NCBI RefSeq assembly: GCF_026586665.1
Contig: NZ_JAODIY010000001.1
Span: forward strand, 1-64,000
Source of the DNA: Halovenus rubra
GTDB lineage: Archaea > Halobacteriota > Halobacteria > Halobacteriales > Haloarculaceae
Reading direction: 5' to 3'
Length of the DNA stretch: 64,000 bases
In this document: piece after piece, positions 28,928-37,980 of the stretch
Layout: each line of letters opens with the position of its first letter
Position numbering within the stretch: position 1 is the stretch's first letter
The notes under the pieces: model-generated
What the model was told of the DNA's origin: nothing
Seen by the model: only the letters and a program-made list of their open reading frames with translations
The model's database searches: none
Program-made: the position numbers and the translations under genes

Positions 28928-29134
28928 ATGAGCCAATCACAAACCAACCGGACCGAAGAACTCGGCGACATCTTCGTGTCCGTCACGGGGAACGAATCGG
29001 TGACCGAACAGCAAGAAAGCGATAGCAACAGGCGCGACGTGCGTGGCGAGAATCGTATTGAAAAAGCAGTTGAAGACGGGTTAGATGACGCAATCGACGG
29101 TGCAGAGGCTGACACAGGCGACCCGGGTGGCTGA
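28928..29134 (+). CDS. small acidic protein, haloarchaeal hypothetical
   Basis: 68 residues, very acidic, opening MSQSQTNRTEELGDIFVSVTG. That N-terminal block (ELGDIFVSVTG) is, from memory, conserved among haloarchaeal proteins of this size, which is why I accept the gene. The rest is Asp/Glu/Ser-rich and probably disordered. No membrane helix or signal. Confidence 0.6.
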   Translation: MSQSQTNRTEELGDIFVSVTGNESVTEQQESDSNRRDVRGENRIEKAVEDGLDDAIDGAEADTGDPGG

Positions 29135-29296
29135 GACTCCAACTGCGTTCATGTGGGGAATCAAACGGCAGCGACTAAGTTAGTACTCGTGTCCGCTGTC
29201 TTTTTTATCACGTGTTTAGAGAGTAGCCAGCCGCGCCACTCGACACCATCACCAGGTAAGAGGCTCGGGGGACCAACATCGATCTGTGGCAAAACC

Positions 29297-29306
29297 GTTA
29301 TAATAG
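29297..29306 (+). promoter_or_regulatory. TATA box of the IMPDH/GMPR gene
   Basis: GTTATAATAG stands 25-34 nt before the ATG at 29331, consistent with transcription starting at or just before the start codon. Spacing-based inference. Confidence 0.5.
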
Positions 29307-29330
29307 AGTAGCCATTCCGTTAGGAAGGTT

Positions 29331-30440
29331 ATGAATGAGTTACGCACTGGTTTGAGCTACGGTGATGTGTTGTTGGTTCCAAAGCGGTCGCCTGTCGACA
29401 GTCGAAGTGAAGTTGACCTTTCGACACAGCTTACGCCGAGTATCGAACTCGACACGCCGCTTGTCTCGGCCGCAATGGATACCGTGACTGAAACAGAGCT
29501 AGCAGTTGAACTTTCGCGGTCAGGTGGATTTGGGGTCATTCATCGGTTTCTGTCCCCCAAAGAGCAAGCTGTGCAGGTCCGACAGGTAAAACAGACAGGC
29601 GAGCAGGTCGGCGCGGCAATAGGCATCGACGAAGATTACGTTGGACGGAGCAGTCAGGTCGTCGAAGCGGGTGCAGATGCACTGGTTGTCGATGTTGCCC
29701 ATGGCCACCTCGAACGAACCTTAGACGCCGTCGAAACCCTTACTGAGACATTCCCTGCAACCGACATTGTCGCTGGCAATGTGGCTACTCCAGCAGGCGT
29801 CGAAGATCTTGCTGCTGTCGGTGCCGACTGCGTGAAAGTCGGTATTGGCCCCGGCTCTCACTGTACGACCCGAAAAGTTGCTGGTGCTGGCGTTCCCCAA
29901 CTAACCGCCGTTGATGACTGTGCAACGCCAGCTGCCAACCTTGATGTGACAGTGTGTGCAGATGGGGGAATCCGGACTTCAGGTGATGCGGTGAAGGCGC
30001 TAATGGCCGGGGCAGACACCGTTATGCTTGGGAGCCTCTTTGCTGGCACCGACGAAGCTCCTGGCGCAGTTGTAGAGGTTGACGGGGCGCAGTACAAACA
30101 GTCACGCGGGATGGCGACAACTGCCGCAGCCCGAGAGCGTGAAGATAAGCAAAACAACGTGAGTACTGACGAAGGCGTCGAAGCACTGACACCGTACAAA
30201 GGCTCGGTAACAGCTGTTTCCGAGGAGTTCTGTGCTGGTATCCGGTCAGGACTTTCCTACTGTGGTGGGCATACAATCCAAGAATCTCGTGAACGCGCTG
30301 AGTTTATCCGCGTAGCACAGAGTGCGCGGGAACGTGAGGGATTCCATACGGACCACGACTGGGAAGGCATCAATGCTGACAGTAAAGTGATAGAAAGAGA
30401 CGAGGTTAGCGGTGAAGCGGCTGCCGAGGGCGACAGCTAA
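29331..30440 (+). CDS. IMP dehydrogenase / GMP reductase family enzyme
   Basis: 369 residues. TIM-barrel landmarks: [12 protein letters not shown] (9-20), the catalytic-cysteine loop [11 protein letters not shown] (~174-184), [21 protein letters not shown], and a flap region with YKGSV and [10 protein letters not shown]. It lacks the CBS pair of standard GuaB (~490 aa), so it is either a CBS-less IMP dehydrogenase or a GMP reductase; databases usually call it GMP reductase in haloarchaea. A full-length guaB elsewhere would favour the reductase role. Confidence 0.88.
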   Translation: MNELRTGLSYGDVLLVPKRSPVDSRSEVDLSTQLTPSIELDTPLVSAAMDTVTETELAVELSRSGGFGVIHRFLSPKEQAVQVRQVKQTGEQVGAAIGIDEDYVGRSSQVVEAGADALVVDVAHGHLERTLDAVETLTETFPATDIVAGNVATPAGVEDLAAVGADCVKVGIGPGSHCTTRKVAGAGVPQLTAVDDCATPAANLDVTVCADGGIRTSGDAVKALMAGADTVMLGSLFAGTDEAPGAVVEVDGAQYKQSRGMATTAAAREREDKQNNVSTDEGVEALTPYKGSVTAVSEEFCAGIRSGLSYCGGHTIQESRERAEFIRVAQSAREREGFHTDHDWEGINADSKVIERDEVSGEAAAEGDS

Positions 30441-30534
30441 ACGGCCCCACAGTCTGGAAAATGATTTTAACGCACAGTGATACATCGGTTCGGTATCAGA
30501 CAGTTTCTTAACGGTCTTGGGAATATAATATAAC

Positions 30535-31587
30535 ATGGCAGCCCCATTTGATTTTGACCTGCTACAGGAGTTGACAGAGACAAGTGGCGTTCCTGGCTAC
30601 GAAGATCGTATTCGTGAAGTCGTCCGCCGAGAACTCGAACCGGAAGTCGACGAGCTACAGACTGACGGAATGGGAAATGTCGTCGGGACTCTCAACGGGA
30701 ACAGCGACTACTCTGTCGTCGTCGCAGCCCATATGGACGAGATTGGCTTCATGGTCCGCCACGTCACCGATGATGGATTCGTCCAGCTTGACGCTCTTGG
30801 CGGATGGGACCCGCGTGTCCTGAAAGCTCAGCGTGTGACAATTCACACTGACGACGAGGATATCACTGGACTTATCGGGTCAGTTCCGCCACACACGCTT
30901 GACGAGGCCGAGCGTGAGTCAACACCTGACGTTTCGGACCTGCATGTCGACACTGGCCTCGACGGTCAAACGGCAAACGAGCGAATTTCACGAGGTGATC
31001 TCGTTACTCTCAACCAGACCACTGAGCGTGTCGGCGATAACGTCACTGGGAAAGCACTCGATGACCGGTCCTGTCTGTTCACGATAATTGAAGCGGCTCG
31101 TCGTATCGAAGACCCCGACGTGACGATTCACTTCGCTGCAACGGTTCAAGAAGAAGTTGGGATTCGTGGGGCACGAGCGCTTGGTGTAGACCTTGACCCG
31201 GACCTGGCGCTCGCGCTAGATGTGACTGTCGCCAACGATGTGCCGGGCTTTGAGGCGGCTGACCACGTCACCGAACTCGGCGAAGGTACAGCAATCAAGC
31301 TCAAAGATTCGAGTGTCATCGCGAACCCGAAAATCCATCAACGACTTCAGTCCGTCGCCGATGAGGCAGAAATAGACTTCCAGCTTGAAGTCCTGCCAGC
31401 GGGTGGGACCGATACCGCAGGTTTCCAGCGTGCCGGCGGCGCAGTTCCTGCAGGAGCGATTTCGATTCCGACGCGCTATCTCCACACCGTCACTGAAAGC
31501 GCTCACGTCGACGATATCGCAGCAACAATCGACCTTCTGACGGCGTTCCTCGAAAGTGAGACTGGCGGCCACGACTACACGCTATAA
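30535..31587 (+). CDS. M42 family metallo-aminopeptidase
   Basis: 350 residues. Metal ligands and catalytic residues of the M42 fold are visible: AAHMDEIGFMV (~63-73), GKALDDRSCLFTI (~167), catalytic Glu pair in TVQEEVGIRGAR (~203), LDVTVANDVPG, and GGTDTAGFQRAG (~297). M42 enzymes form large dodecameric particles that trim peptides released by the proteasome. It lies 94 nt after the IMPDH-like gene. Confidence 0.93.
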   Translation: MAAPFDFDLLQELTETSGVPGYEDRIREVVRRELEPEVDELQTDGMGNVVGTLNGNSDYSVVVAAHMDEIGFMVRHVTDDGFVQLDALGGWDPRVLKAQRVTIHTDDEDITGLIGSVPPHTLDEAERESTPDVSDLHVDTGLDGQTANERISRGDLVTLNQTTERVGDNVTGKALDDRSCLFTIIEAARRIEDPDVTIHFAATVQEEVGIRGARALGVDLDPDLALALDVTVANDVPGFEAADHVTELGEGTAIKLKDSSVIANPKIHQRLQSVADEAEIDFQLEVLPAGGTDTAGFQRAGGAVPAGAISIPTRYLHTVTESAHVDDIAATIDLLTAFLESETGGHDYTL

Positions 31588-31661
31588 CTAAAGCCGCGTT
31601 TTCTCGGATTTGAAGCCGGTAACTACCCCACACTTATTTATCAGACTCCTCAAAGAAGCGT

Positions 31662-31796
31662 ATGTTGCTGAAAAAGGTCACACGCTCACTCAGACGACTC
31701 GTCGGACTCATTGCTGCGGGCGGGGCGATGGACCACCCGGCCAACGGCGGAATGACTCGTGAACAGCGAGACGACGACAGGGATTCAGAGAGCTGA
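31662..31796 (+). CDS. small protein (44 aa), hypothetical
   Basis: A 44-residue open frame, MLLKKVTRSLRRLVGLIAAGG then a polar tail rich in Asp/Arg (TREQRDDDRDSES). The basic amphipathic N-terminus and acidic tail look protein-like. A TATA-like TTATTTATC lies about 27 nt upstream. No homologue known to me; moderate-to-low confidence. Confidence 0.4.
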   Translation: MLLKKVTRSLRRLVGLIAAGGAMDHPANGGMTREQRDDDRDSES

Positions 31797-31820
31797 GAGC
31801 AGTTTGGTCAGCCAGCAGAG

Positions 31821-33404
31821 TTAGTTATCAAACCGCGCCTGAACGAATGGTTGTGCATCCTCAATGTCACCCAATCGAGAATCTGAGACAAGAACACTCT
31901 CCGTTTCTTCGACTGGAACTGAGACACTGATTTCTTTTGTCCGACCATAGCGGCCCTTTGAGACGACGACTGCGTTGACGATGCCTAACATATCGAGTTC
32001 ACTTATCAAGTCTGTTACACGGCGTTGTGTCAGCACGTCGGCGTCAATCTCCTTACAGAGACGTTTGTAGATGTTGTACACTTCGCCGGTGTTGATATTG
32101 TGAACCCCTTGTTTTTCGAGTAAGATGATAGCAAAGAGGACGAGTTTGGACTGTTGGGGAAGCGTTCGGACGACTTCGATAACTCGGTCGAGTTCGATTT
32201 TCTCCTGGGCCTGCCTGACGTGGTCTTCTTGGACATCGTCAGTTTGGTCTCGTTCGGCGAGTTCGCCGGCTGTTCGGAGCAGGTCAAGCGCCCGACGAGC
32301 GTCACCGTGTTCCTGTGCGGCAAACGCCGAACAAAGCGGGATAACGTCCTCGGTTAGTGCACCCTGTTTGAACGCAACCTCAGCTCGGTGCTGGAGGATG
32401 TCTCGGAGCTGATTGGCGTCGTAGGGTGGGAAGACGATTTCCTCCTCACCGAGGCTCGATTTGACGCGCGGGTCGAGAAAGTCAGTGAACTTCAGGTCAT
32501 TCGAGATACCCATGATAGAGACCCGGGAGCGTTCGAGTTCAGAGTTCATCCGTGAGAGGTTATAGAGGGTGTCGTCACCCGACTTCTCGACGAGCTTGTC
32601 GATTTCGTCGAGCATGATGACAACCACACGCTCGCGGAAATCAACCGCTTCGAAAAAGGAGTTATACACCCGGTCGGTGGGCCAGCCGGTCATCGGTACC
32701 TCCTCGAAAGAGTCTCGTTTCGACTCAAGTTGATCGATATACTCTTCAACAGCTGTTACGGAGGAAAACTGCGTCTCAGCGAGTGTATCAGCGTCGTCTT
32801 GAGCGCGCTCAAGCAGCGATTTGAGGTCGTCAAGTTCGTCCTCGATAACCGATTTGTTTTGCTCAATAAATGTGTTGGCGAGTTGAGCAAGCACGCGATA
32901 CTGCGTGTCAGTTACTTCGCAGTTGATGTACTGAACCTCACAGGGAACCTCATACTTCTGGGATGTTGACTCGAGTTCCTCGCTGACGAACTTCGCACTC
33001 GCGGTTTTTCCGGTCCCAGTCTTCCCATAAATGAGTATATTCGAGGGAGTATCGCCACGGAGCGCCGAGACGAGGATGGTTGCGATGTTGTTAATTTGTT
33101 CTTCGCGGTGTGGGAGTTTCCGAGGCGTGTAAGAGGGCCGAAGCACTTCCTTATTCTCGAAAATCGGCTCGCCACTGAGGAGGTCATCGAACAAGCCGGC
33201 AGAAGACTCTTCAGTATCATCTTCCAGAAGGTCATCAAGCGAAGATGTCCGGTCCTCAGTGCGTGGGGCAAAACTCTCGCTATCATCCTGTGCCGGCTGC
33301 TCGACGTCTGAGATACCGTCTTCGCGGTTGGTACTGTCAGTCACGATATCCTCAGTGCTAGACCCTTGCTTGTCGTCCTCAGTCGATTCATTCTGATCAG
33401 CCAT
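31821..33404 (-). CDS. orc1: origin recognition/initiator protein Orc1/Cdc6
   Basis: 527 residues. An acidic disordered N-terminus (~1-80) is followed by PRKLPHREEQI, Walker A IYGKTGTGKTASA (~124-136), Walker B VVIMLDEIDKLVE (~259), sensor 1 GISNDLKF, sensor 2 GDARRALDLLR (~372), and a C-terminal winged helix (QQSKLVLFAIILLEK...). A ~90-residue helical insert after Walker A (DDLKSLLERAQDDADTLAE...) is typical of haloarchaeal origin-linked Orc1. It is transcribed away from the adjacent origin and should bind the ORB elements listed. Confidence 0.96.
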   Translation of the reverse strand: MADQNESTEDDKQGSSTEDIVTDSTNREDGISDVEQPAQDDSESFAPRTEDRTSSLDDLLEDDTEESSAGLFDDLLSGEPIFENKEVLRPSYTPRKLPHREEQINNIATILVSALRGDTPSNILIYGKTGTGKTASAKFVSEELESTSQKYEVPCEVQYINCEVTDTQYRVLAQLANTFIEQNKSVIEDELDDLKSLLERAQDDADTLAETQFSSVTAVEEYIDQLESKRDSFEEVPMTGWPTDRVYNSFFEAVDFRERVVVIMLDEIDKLVEKSGDDTLYNLSRMNSELERSRVSIMGISNDLKFTDFLDPRVKSSLGEEEIVFPPYDANQLRDILQHRAEVAFKQGALTEDVIPLCSAFAAQEHGDARRALDLLRTAGELAERDQTDDVQEDHVRQAQEKIELDRVIEVVRTLPQQSKLVLFAIILLEKQGVHNINTGEVYNIYKRLCKEIDADVLTQRRVTDLISELDMLGIVNAVVVSKGRYGRTKEISVSVPVEETESVLVSDSRLGDIEDAQPFVQARFDN

Positions 33405-33416
33405 AGTCTATTCGAT

Positions 33417-33436
33417 CCCCCCTATTTCCACTGGAG
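33417..33436 (-). repeat. degenerate ORB next to orc1
   Basis: On the minus strand CTCCAGTGGAAATAGGGGGG matches the ORB plan (TCCA-n-n-TGAAA-n-n-A-GGGG). It lies 12-32 nt before the orc1 start codon, where Orc1 binding could autoregulate the gene. Confidence 0.6.
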
Positions 33437-33919
33437 ATTCTACGGCGCACGCAGAACAGTACGGTAGAGATTCTGTATACGCCGAATTTGAGGTAGGCAT
33501 GCCTCAGGCCATTCCACTTGAACCAAATGAAATGGCGGTTGTGTTTCTATTAAAGATTTCGGTTAAAGATATGATGTGCATTACGTTTCTTCGTCTAGCG
33601 ACGGAATTTCGCGCGTCGTTTATACCTTGTTACTCACGCCGAAGAGAAGACAAGAAAGCTGGAAGCGAGATAATAGAGTAAAATGGAGTTCCGGGTGAGA
33701 AAGAGAGAAGTATCAATATTTGTTGAGCGAGGTCGAATACGACTGGCAGTAATGACCTAAAAAAGGAGTCTACCAGTGAGATGATGGCTCTGGTTTTTAT
33801 GAGACAACGATTGAAATATTATAGCCGACAGTATAACAGGGATGGTCTACTGTTGCTCACAGGATGTTCGGTTTCGTAAGCTCTGTGTTAATCCAGACAA
33901 CGCAACAATCAATGATGGA

Positions 33920-33943
33920 GTTCGAGGTGAAATAGGGGTGTTT
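33920..33943 (+). repeat. ORB element
   Basis: The plus strand reads GTTCGAGGTGAAATAGGGGT and then GTTT: the ORB core with a shorter G tract than the neighbouring copies. It points toward the next ORB (33962-33990, opposite strand), so the two converge. Confidence 0.7.
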
Positions 33944-33961
33944 GTGGATTGCGGGGGGCAT

Positions 33962-33990
33962 CCCCCCCACCCCTTTGTTTCAGGTGGAAC
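33962..33990 (-). repeat. ORB element with long G string
   Basis: On the minus strand GTTCCACCTGAAACAAAGGG is followed by GTGGGGGGG: a full-length haloarchaeal ORB with both the dyad core and the G string. It borders the AT-rich unwinding region on its left side. Confidence 0.9.
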
Positions 33991-34043
33991 AACCAAAACA
34001 GGGGCCGGGGGGTCACGAGAGAAGCAGATAGTGCGTCTAGAGA

Positions 34044-34210
34044 CAGAATGATTTAAGTATAAATAGAAAAAACCATACCCGCAGTGGGAAAAATACATTC
34101 TAGTAGCTACTTTCCTTATTTCATCTAGTTATCTACTAGATAAAACTAGATGAATCAGATTAGTCTCTTACCGGTTTGTCTATTTGTTAGGTACGGAAAA
34201 CTAGATAACT
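34044..34210. other. AT-rich unwinding element with nested inverted repeats
   Basis: A markedly AT-rich stretch between the inverted ORBs. It holds the palindrome AGTAGCTACT (34102-34111), an inverted repeat CATCTAGTT/AACTAGATG (34122-34130 and 34144-34152, 13-nt loop), and AGTTATCTA/TAGATAACT arms (34127-34135 and 34202-34210). Position and composition point to the duplex-unwinding element. The CTAGAT repeats are an additional regularity. Confidence 0.75.
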
Positions 34211-34257
34211 CCTTGAAGCACTGGTAACTCTGTTGTCTGGGGTTGGGGTATCGGACC

Positions 34258-34286
34258 GTTCCAGTTGAAACGAAGGGGTGGGGGGT
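34258..34286 (+). repeat. ORB element with long G string
   Basis: On the plus strand GTTCCAGTTGAAACGAAGGG is followed by GTGGGGGGT. It is the mirror partner of the 33962-33990 box across the AT-rich region, giving the inverted ORB pair typical of archaeal origins. Confidence 0.9.
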
Positions 34287-34419
34287 TTCGGAACCATTCT
34301 GTATCGGTTACCGTTTGATATCCCTCACTCCTCAAATATTTTATATTTGTCTGACACATATTTAAGTGAGTTGCGTTGTCTCGTTCGGACAAGCCCTGCG
34401 TAAGGGCCGGGAGTTAAGG

Positions 34420-35067
34420 ATGGGACTGCTCAAAAACCTCAGATCAAGCATATCGCGGGCAGCATCGACACTGTTCTCCGAAGAGGAGTCCAAGCGAATC
34501 GGTATCTACGGGCCGCCCAATGCGGGAAAGACAACATTGGCCAACCGAATCGTTCGGGACTGGACGGAACATGGCGACGCGGTCGGTCCAGAGAGCCATA
34601 TTCCACACGAAACACGGCGCGCACGCAGGAAAGAAAACGTCGAGATAGAGCGCGACGGCAAGACTGTCTCTATTGACGTTGTGGACACACCGGGTGTGAC
34701 GACGAAGGTTGACTATACGGAGTTTCTCGAACACGACATGGAAGAGGACGACGCTGTCCGCCGGTCGCGTGAGGCCACCGAGGGCGTCGCCGAAGCTATG
34801 CACTGGCTCCGTGAGGATGTTGATGGTGTCATCTACGTACTCGACGCCTCGACGGACCCGTTCACGCAAGTCAACACGATGCTTATCGGCATCATCGAGA
34901 GTCAAGACCTCCCGGTGTTGATTCTCGCGAACAAGATTGACCTCGACGAATCGAGTGTCCAGCGCATCCGAAACGCGTTTCCACAGCACGAGACGATTCC
35001 GCTGTCAGCACTCGAAGGCGATAACATGGACGAGGTCTACGACAAGATAGCGGAGTACTTTGGGTGA
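34420..35067 (+). CDS. oapA: origin-associated GTPase OapA (ArvA)
   Basis: 215 residues from ATG 34420 (MGLLKNLRSSISRA). GTPase motifs: GPPNAGKTT (G1, ~28-36), VDTPG (G3, ~88-92), NKID (G4, ~184-187) and SAL (G5). An N-terminal amphipathic helix precedes the G domain. It is the first gene right of the origin, the conserved position of oapA. In Haloferax volcanii the same protein, renamed ArvA, is reported to drive extracellular vesicle formation. It overlaps no neighbour; oapB starts 4 nt later. A TATA-like TATTTTATATT lies near 34337. Confidence 0.92.
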   Translation: MGLLKNLRSSISRAASTLFSEEESKRIGIYGPPNAGKTTLANRIVRDWTEHGDAVGPESHIPHETRRARRKENVEIERDGKTVSIDVVDTPGVTTKVDYTEFLEHDMEEDDAVRRSREATEGVAEAMHWLREDVDGVIYVLDASTDPFTQVNTMLIGIIESQDLPVLILANKIDLDESSVQRIRNAFPQHETIPLSALEGDNMDEVYDKIAEYFG

Positions 35068-35071
35068 TATC

Positions 35072-35452
35072 ATGGCAGAAGTGAAACAACCGGACGGCGT
35101 TCAGATTGACCTGATTAGTGGCGAGCGAATGGACGGGCTGGCCAGTATGGAAAAGATTCGGATGATTCTCGATGGTGTCCGTGATGGCAACATCGTTATA
35201 CTCGAAGAAGGACTTTCCCCTGAAGAAGAGTCTCGACTCATCGAGGTAACAATGACCGAAATCAGCCCCGACGAGTTCAACGGCATCGAAATCGAGACCT
35301 ATCCCAGTTCTGAATCGGGTAGTTCGGGACTATTCGACCGGTTAATGGGTAACGATTCGAACAAGAAGCTCACGGTCATCGGGCCGGCTAATCGTATCGA
35401 AACACTCCACAAGGACGAAACACTCATCCAGACATTGGTCTCCAGAACCTAA
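35072..35452 (+). CDS. oapB: OapB (DUF2073, ArvB)
   Basis: 126 residues from ATG 35072 (MAEVKQPDGVQIDLIS). The sequence ISGERMDGLASMEKIRMILDGVRDGNIVILEEGLSPEEE is the DUF2073 hallmark. No membrane helix. It is part of the oapA-oapB-oapC operon (gaps of 4 and 2 nt) beside the origin. The homologue is implicated with ArvA in vesicle production in Haloferax; biochemical activity unknown. Confidence 0.92.
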   Translation: MAEVKQPDGVQIDLISGERMDGLASMEKIRMILDGVRDGNIVILEEGLSPEEESRLIEVTMTEISPDEFNGIEIETYPSSESGSSGLFDRLMGNDSNKKLTVIGPANRIETLHKDETLIQTLVSRT

Positions 35453-35454
35453 GG

Positions 35455-36153
35455 ATGCCACACCAGTGTACCGACTGTGGCCGACCGTTCGAAAACGGGT
35501 CCAAAGAGATGCTTTCTGGCTGTCCAGAGTGTGGAGGAAATACCTTTCAGTTCCGTCCGGGCGGGGGTGAAGACGACGACTCTGAAGAACCTGAAGAGAC
35601 GGCTCCGCCAGAGCCACCGGAACCCGAAGTCAACAGCACTGTCGCCCGGACAGTCGGTAACGCAGCGACAGCGGTGCGTGACCTTGTCGGAAGAGGTAAT
35701 TCTTCTCCGGGGTATCCTGATGAACCGGACCCCTCTGTTTCCGGTCGAGATTCTCCATCTACACGGACGACCGCCGAGCAGGACCGCTCTTCACAGACGC
35801 CCAGCACGGGAGCAATCACTGCAGATACGACCACACAGGAAGACGCTGCCCAGACGAGCGCCCGGACCGAGGTTGTCTCGTCTGATAATCTGCCTGACTC
35901 ACCAGAAACGCCGACCAGAGAACGTTCCACGCCTGCTGTCGACGAGAGTAGTCAACAGCCGGCAGATGAGGACCGACCAGACCTTGACGAGCTCCGTGAG
36001 CAACTCAACGAGCAGTTTGAGTCGATTCGTGTCGTCGCTCCTGGTCAGTACGAGCTCAATCTTATGGAGCTGTACGACCGCGAAGAGTACATTGTCGCGC
36101 TCCAAGAAGACGGTAAATACACCATTCAGGTGCCTGAACGCTGGAGTGAGTGA
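35455..36153 (+). CDS. oapC: OapC (ArvC), zinc-ribbon protein
   Basis: 232 residues. N-terminal zinc ribbon CTDCGRPF...SGCPECGGNTFQF (CxxC pair at ~5-8 and ~23-26). A ~130-residue acidic, Pro/Ser/Thr-rich disordered linker follows, then a conserved C-terminal ~55-residue domain (DLDELREQLNEQFESIRVV...GQYELNLMELYDREEYIVALQEDGKYTI in two parts). Third gene of the oap operon, 2 nt after oapB. The C-terminal domain is the family-defining part. Confidence 0.88.
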   Translation: MPHQCTDCGRPFENGSKEMLSGCPECGGNTFQFRPGGGEDDDSEEPEETAPPEPPEPEVNSTVARTVGNAATAVRDLVGRGNSSPGYPDEPDPSVSGRDSPSTRTTAEQDRSSQTPSTGAITADTTTQEDAAQTSARTEVVSSDNLPDSPETPTRERSTPAVDESSQQPADEDRPDLDELREQLNEQFESIRVVAPGQYELNLMELYDREEYIVALQEDGKYTIQVPERWSE

Positions 36154-36495
36154 GACACGCACCATCTTAACTTGAATCGCATCTCCGGCTACTTTGCTAG
36201 GAATCTCCATCGGAAGCTCTCAATGTAAGGAGACCCCAAACACCGTCTTGTCGCTGAAGACGCGAAAAATACGACTCTATCCGATACTGTCGGCTGTCCC
36301 GACACATAGCTAGATTGTGAAGTCGGATACATAGTTTTGCGTAGAATCCAGCCACGGAACGAGTACGAACAGATTAGAGCAAATACGTGGCAATACAGCA
36401 ACTGTGGCTCAGCTTTTGTACATAACCACACCAATAATTACTCGTGTAACTTGAAGACCACCGAAATTTAGTACTGTGGTCCGAATTGCAGAGCT
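36154..36495. other. intergenic, no gene supported
   Basis: It lies between oapC and the Nudix gene. Open frames of up to 81 codons on the minus strand lack protein-like composition, and plus-strand frames are interrupted by stops. The sequence could be old coding debris but nothing is identifiable. Confidence 0.4.
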
Positions 36496-37002
36496 ATGAC
36501 TGTAGGGTCTTTCCAGTCAGTTCCACACGAAACACAACGGCTCACCCTCTCCCCGTCGAAACTCGAATCACTCGAACCGTGGGCCACTGAGGGAACCGCT
36601 CTGACGGCCGCGGCACGTGTCGAAGACGATTCGAACCGAATCGCGCTCATCAAAAACTGCTGGACAGATGGCTGGTTTCTCCCCGGTGGCGCAGTTGAAA
36701 GAGGAGAGTCTCCTGTTGAGGCGGCACGACGCGAGGTAAACGAAGAAACCAACTTAACTGTCTCGGTCCACGACCCACTCGTCGTTCTCGACCAAACCTA
36801 CGTTTCTCGTCCAACCGGCGAGGAACGGTTTTCGGCCCGCTACGTGGTGTATACGGCCACTGTCACCGGTACTGTGGATATTCCACCGGTCACAGAACTA
36901 GGGATGTCCGCAGATGAAATCAAGGCCGCACGGTGGTTCGAGTCAGTGCCTGAAAACCTCCACGACGAGGAACTGCTTCGACCGTATCTCGCACACGACT
37001 AG
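36496..37002 (+). CDS. Nudix hydrolase
   Basis: 168 residues. The Nudix box is complete: GGAVERGESPVEAARREVNEETNL (given in parts: GGAVERGESPVEAARR then EVNEETNL, ~68-91), supplying the metal-binding REVNEE. It hydrolyses a nucleoside diphosphate linked to another moiety; the substrate cannot be inferred. It is convergent with mdh, 11 nt apart. Confidence 0.92.
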   Translation: MTVGSFQSVPHETQRLTLSPSKLESLEPWATEGTALTAAARVEDDSNRIALIKNCWTDGWFLPGGAVERGESPVEAARREVNEETNLTVSVHDPLVVLDQTYVSRPTGEERFSARYVVYTATVTGTVDIPPVTELGMSADEIKAARWFESVPENLHDEELLRPYLAHD

Positions 37003-37013
37003 TGTTTTCTGGT

Positions 37014-37928
37014 TTAGCTAATTTTCTCGTATTGCTCGCCCAGTTTCTCGGCGGCTTCAGCCATCTGTTCCTGTTCAAACTCGTCGAGGTCCCACTCGAC
37101 GACTTCCTCGACGCCGTCGGAGCCAAGTCGGGCAGGAACACCGAACCCGACGTCCTCGTAGCCGAACTCGCCGCCAAGCGGAATCGAGCAGGGCAAGACT
37201 TCTCCAGTATCGTTGAGAATCGCGTCAACAAGGTGGGCAACACCCTGTGCTGGGCCCCACTCTGTCGCGCCTTTGCGTTCGATGACGTTCATTGCGCTTT
37301 GTTGGAGGTCTTCAAGAATTTCTTTTCTGTCATCTTCGGTAAATTCGAGGTCACGACCGTCGATGCGGACTTTCGAGAAGACAGGGACTTGAGAGTCACC
37401 GTGTTCACCGAGAATTGTTGCCTCGACGTTCTCGACTGGGACATCAAAGCGCTGGGAGAGAACATACCGGAAGCGAGCGGAGTCGAGTCGGCCACCGAAG
37501 CCGATGACGTGCCCGCGGGGGCGGTCGCCACTCTCGTAGAGGTGGCGGTTGAGCAGATCCACTGGGTTCGACGTGGTGACGGTGATGAACTCGTCGTTGT
37601 GCTCGGCCAGTGAGGACTGAATGTCCTCCATAATGGGTGCATTATCGTCAGCCAGGTCAAGACGGGAGTCACCGGGCTGGCGTGGCAGGCCCGCGGTGAT
37701 GACGACCACATCAGAGTCGGCGGTCGCCTCGTAGCCACCCTGACGGACCTCGGTATTCGAATCGTAGGCGATGCCGTGGTTGGCGTCGGCAGCCTGCCCG
37801 ACGGTCACATCTTCTTGCTCGGGGATATCAACGAAGACAACTTCGTCAGCGATGTCCTGAAGCGCGATGCTATACCCTGCGGCCGCACCTACAGTGCCCG
37901 CGGCACCGACGATGCTTACTTTTGCCAT
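37014..37928 (-). CDS. mdh: malate dehydrogenase (LDH-like, halophilic)
   Basis: 304 residues, very close in my memory to the Haloarcula enzyme. NAD loop [18 protein letters not shown] (8-25), cofactor-selecting Asp in VFVDIPEQ, mobile loop [13 protein letters not shown] (~79), [15 protein letters not shown], and catalytic [14 protein letters not shown] (His ~176). It interconverts malate and oxaloacetate in the TCA cycle. Its promoter region (37929-37980) overlaps the end of the esterase remnant's open frame. Confidence 0.96.
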   Translation of the reverse strand: MAKVSIVGAAGTVGAAAGYSIALQDIADEVVFVDIPEQEDVTVGQAADANHGIAYDSNTEVRQGGYEATADSDVVVITAGLPRQPGDSRLDLADDNAPIMEDIQSSLAEHNDEFITVTTSNPVDLLNRHLYESGDRPRGHVIGFGGRLDSARFRYVLSQRFDVPVENVEATILGEHGDSQVPVFSKVRIDGRDLEFTEDDRKEILEDLQQSAMNVIERKGATEWGPAQGVAHLVDAILNDTGEVLPCSIPLGGEFGYEDVGFGVPARLGSDGVEEVVEWDLDEFEQEQMAEAAEKLGEQYEKIS

Positions 37929-37980
37929 ACCTCAAACTTCCCCCGCACTACCGTTAAAAATATCGAATCGCCTCGCTTCG

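Larger units (their letters stand above)
33405..34419. other. replication origin (oriC1-type)
   Basis: This is the largest gene-free region of the window: 1 kb between orc1 and oapA. It contains at least four ORB-type boxes with long G tracts (33417-33436, 33920-33943, 33962-33990, 34258-34286), a G6/C7 inverted repeat (33953-33968), and an AT-rich segment with nested inverted repeats (34044-34210) between two outward-facing ORBs. Arrangement and flanking genes match the main haloarchaeal chromosomal origin. 33440-33840 is AT-rich with no gene. Confidence 0.92.

Noticed and set aside
33499-33681. 60-codon open frame within the origin region
   Set aside because: It lies in AT-rich origin sequence, has no haloarchaeal character and overlaps an ORB-core-like string (TTCCACTTGAACC near 33513), so it is treated as non-coding.
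36189-36434. 81-codon minus-strand open frame between oapC and the Nudix gene
   Set aside because: Composition is not haloarchaeal-like (few acidic residues) and no motif was recognised; probably non-coding.
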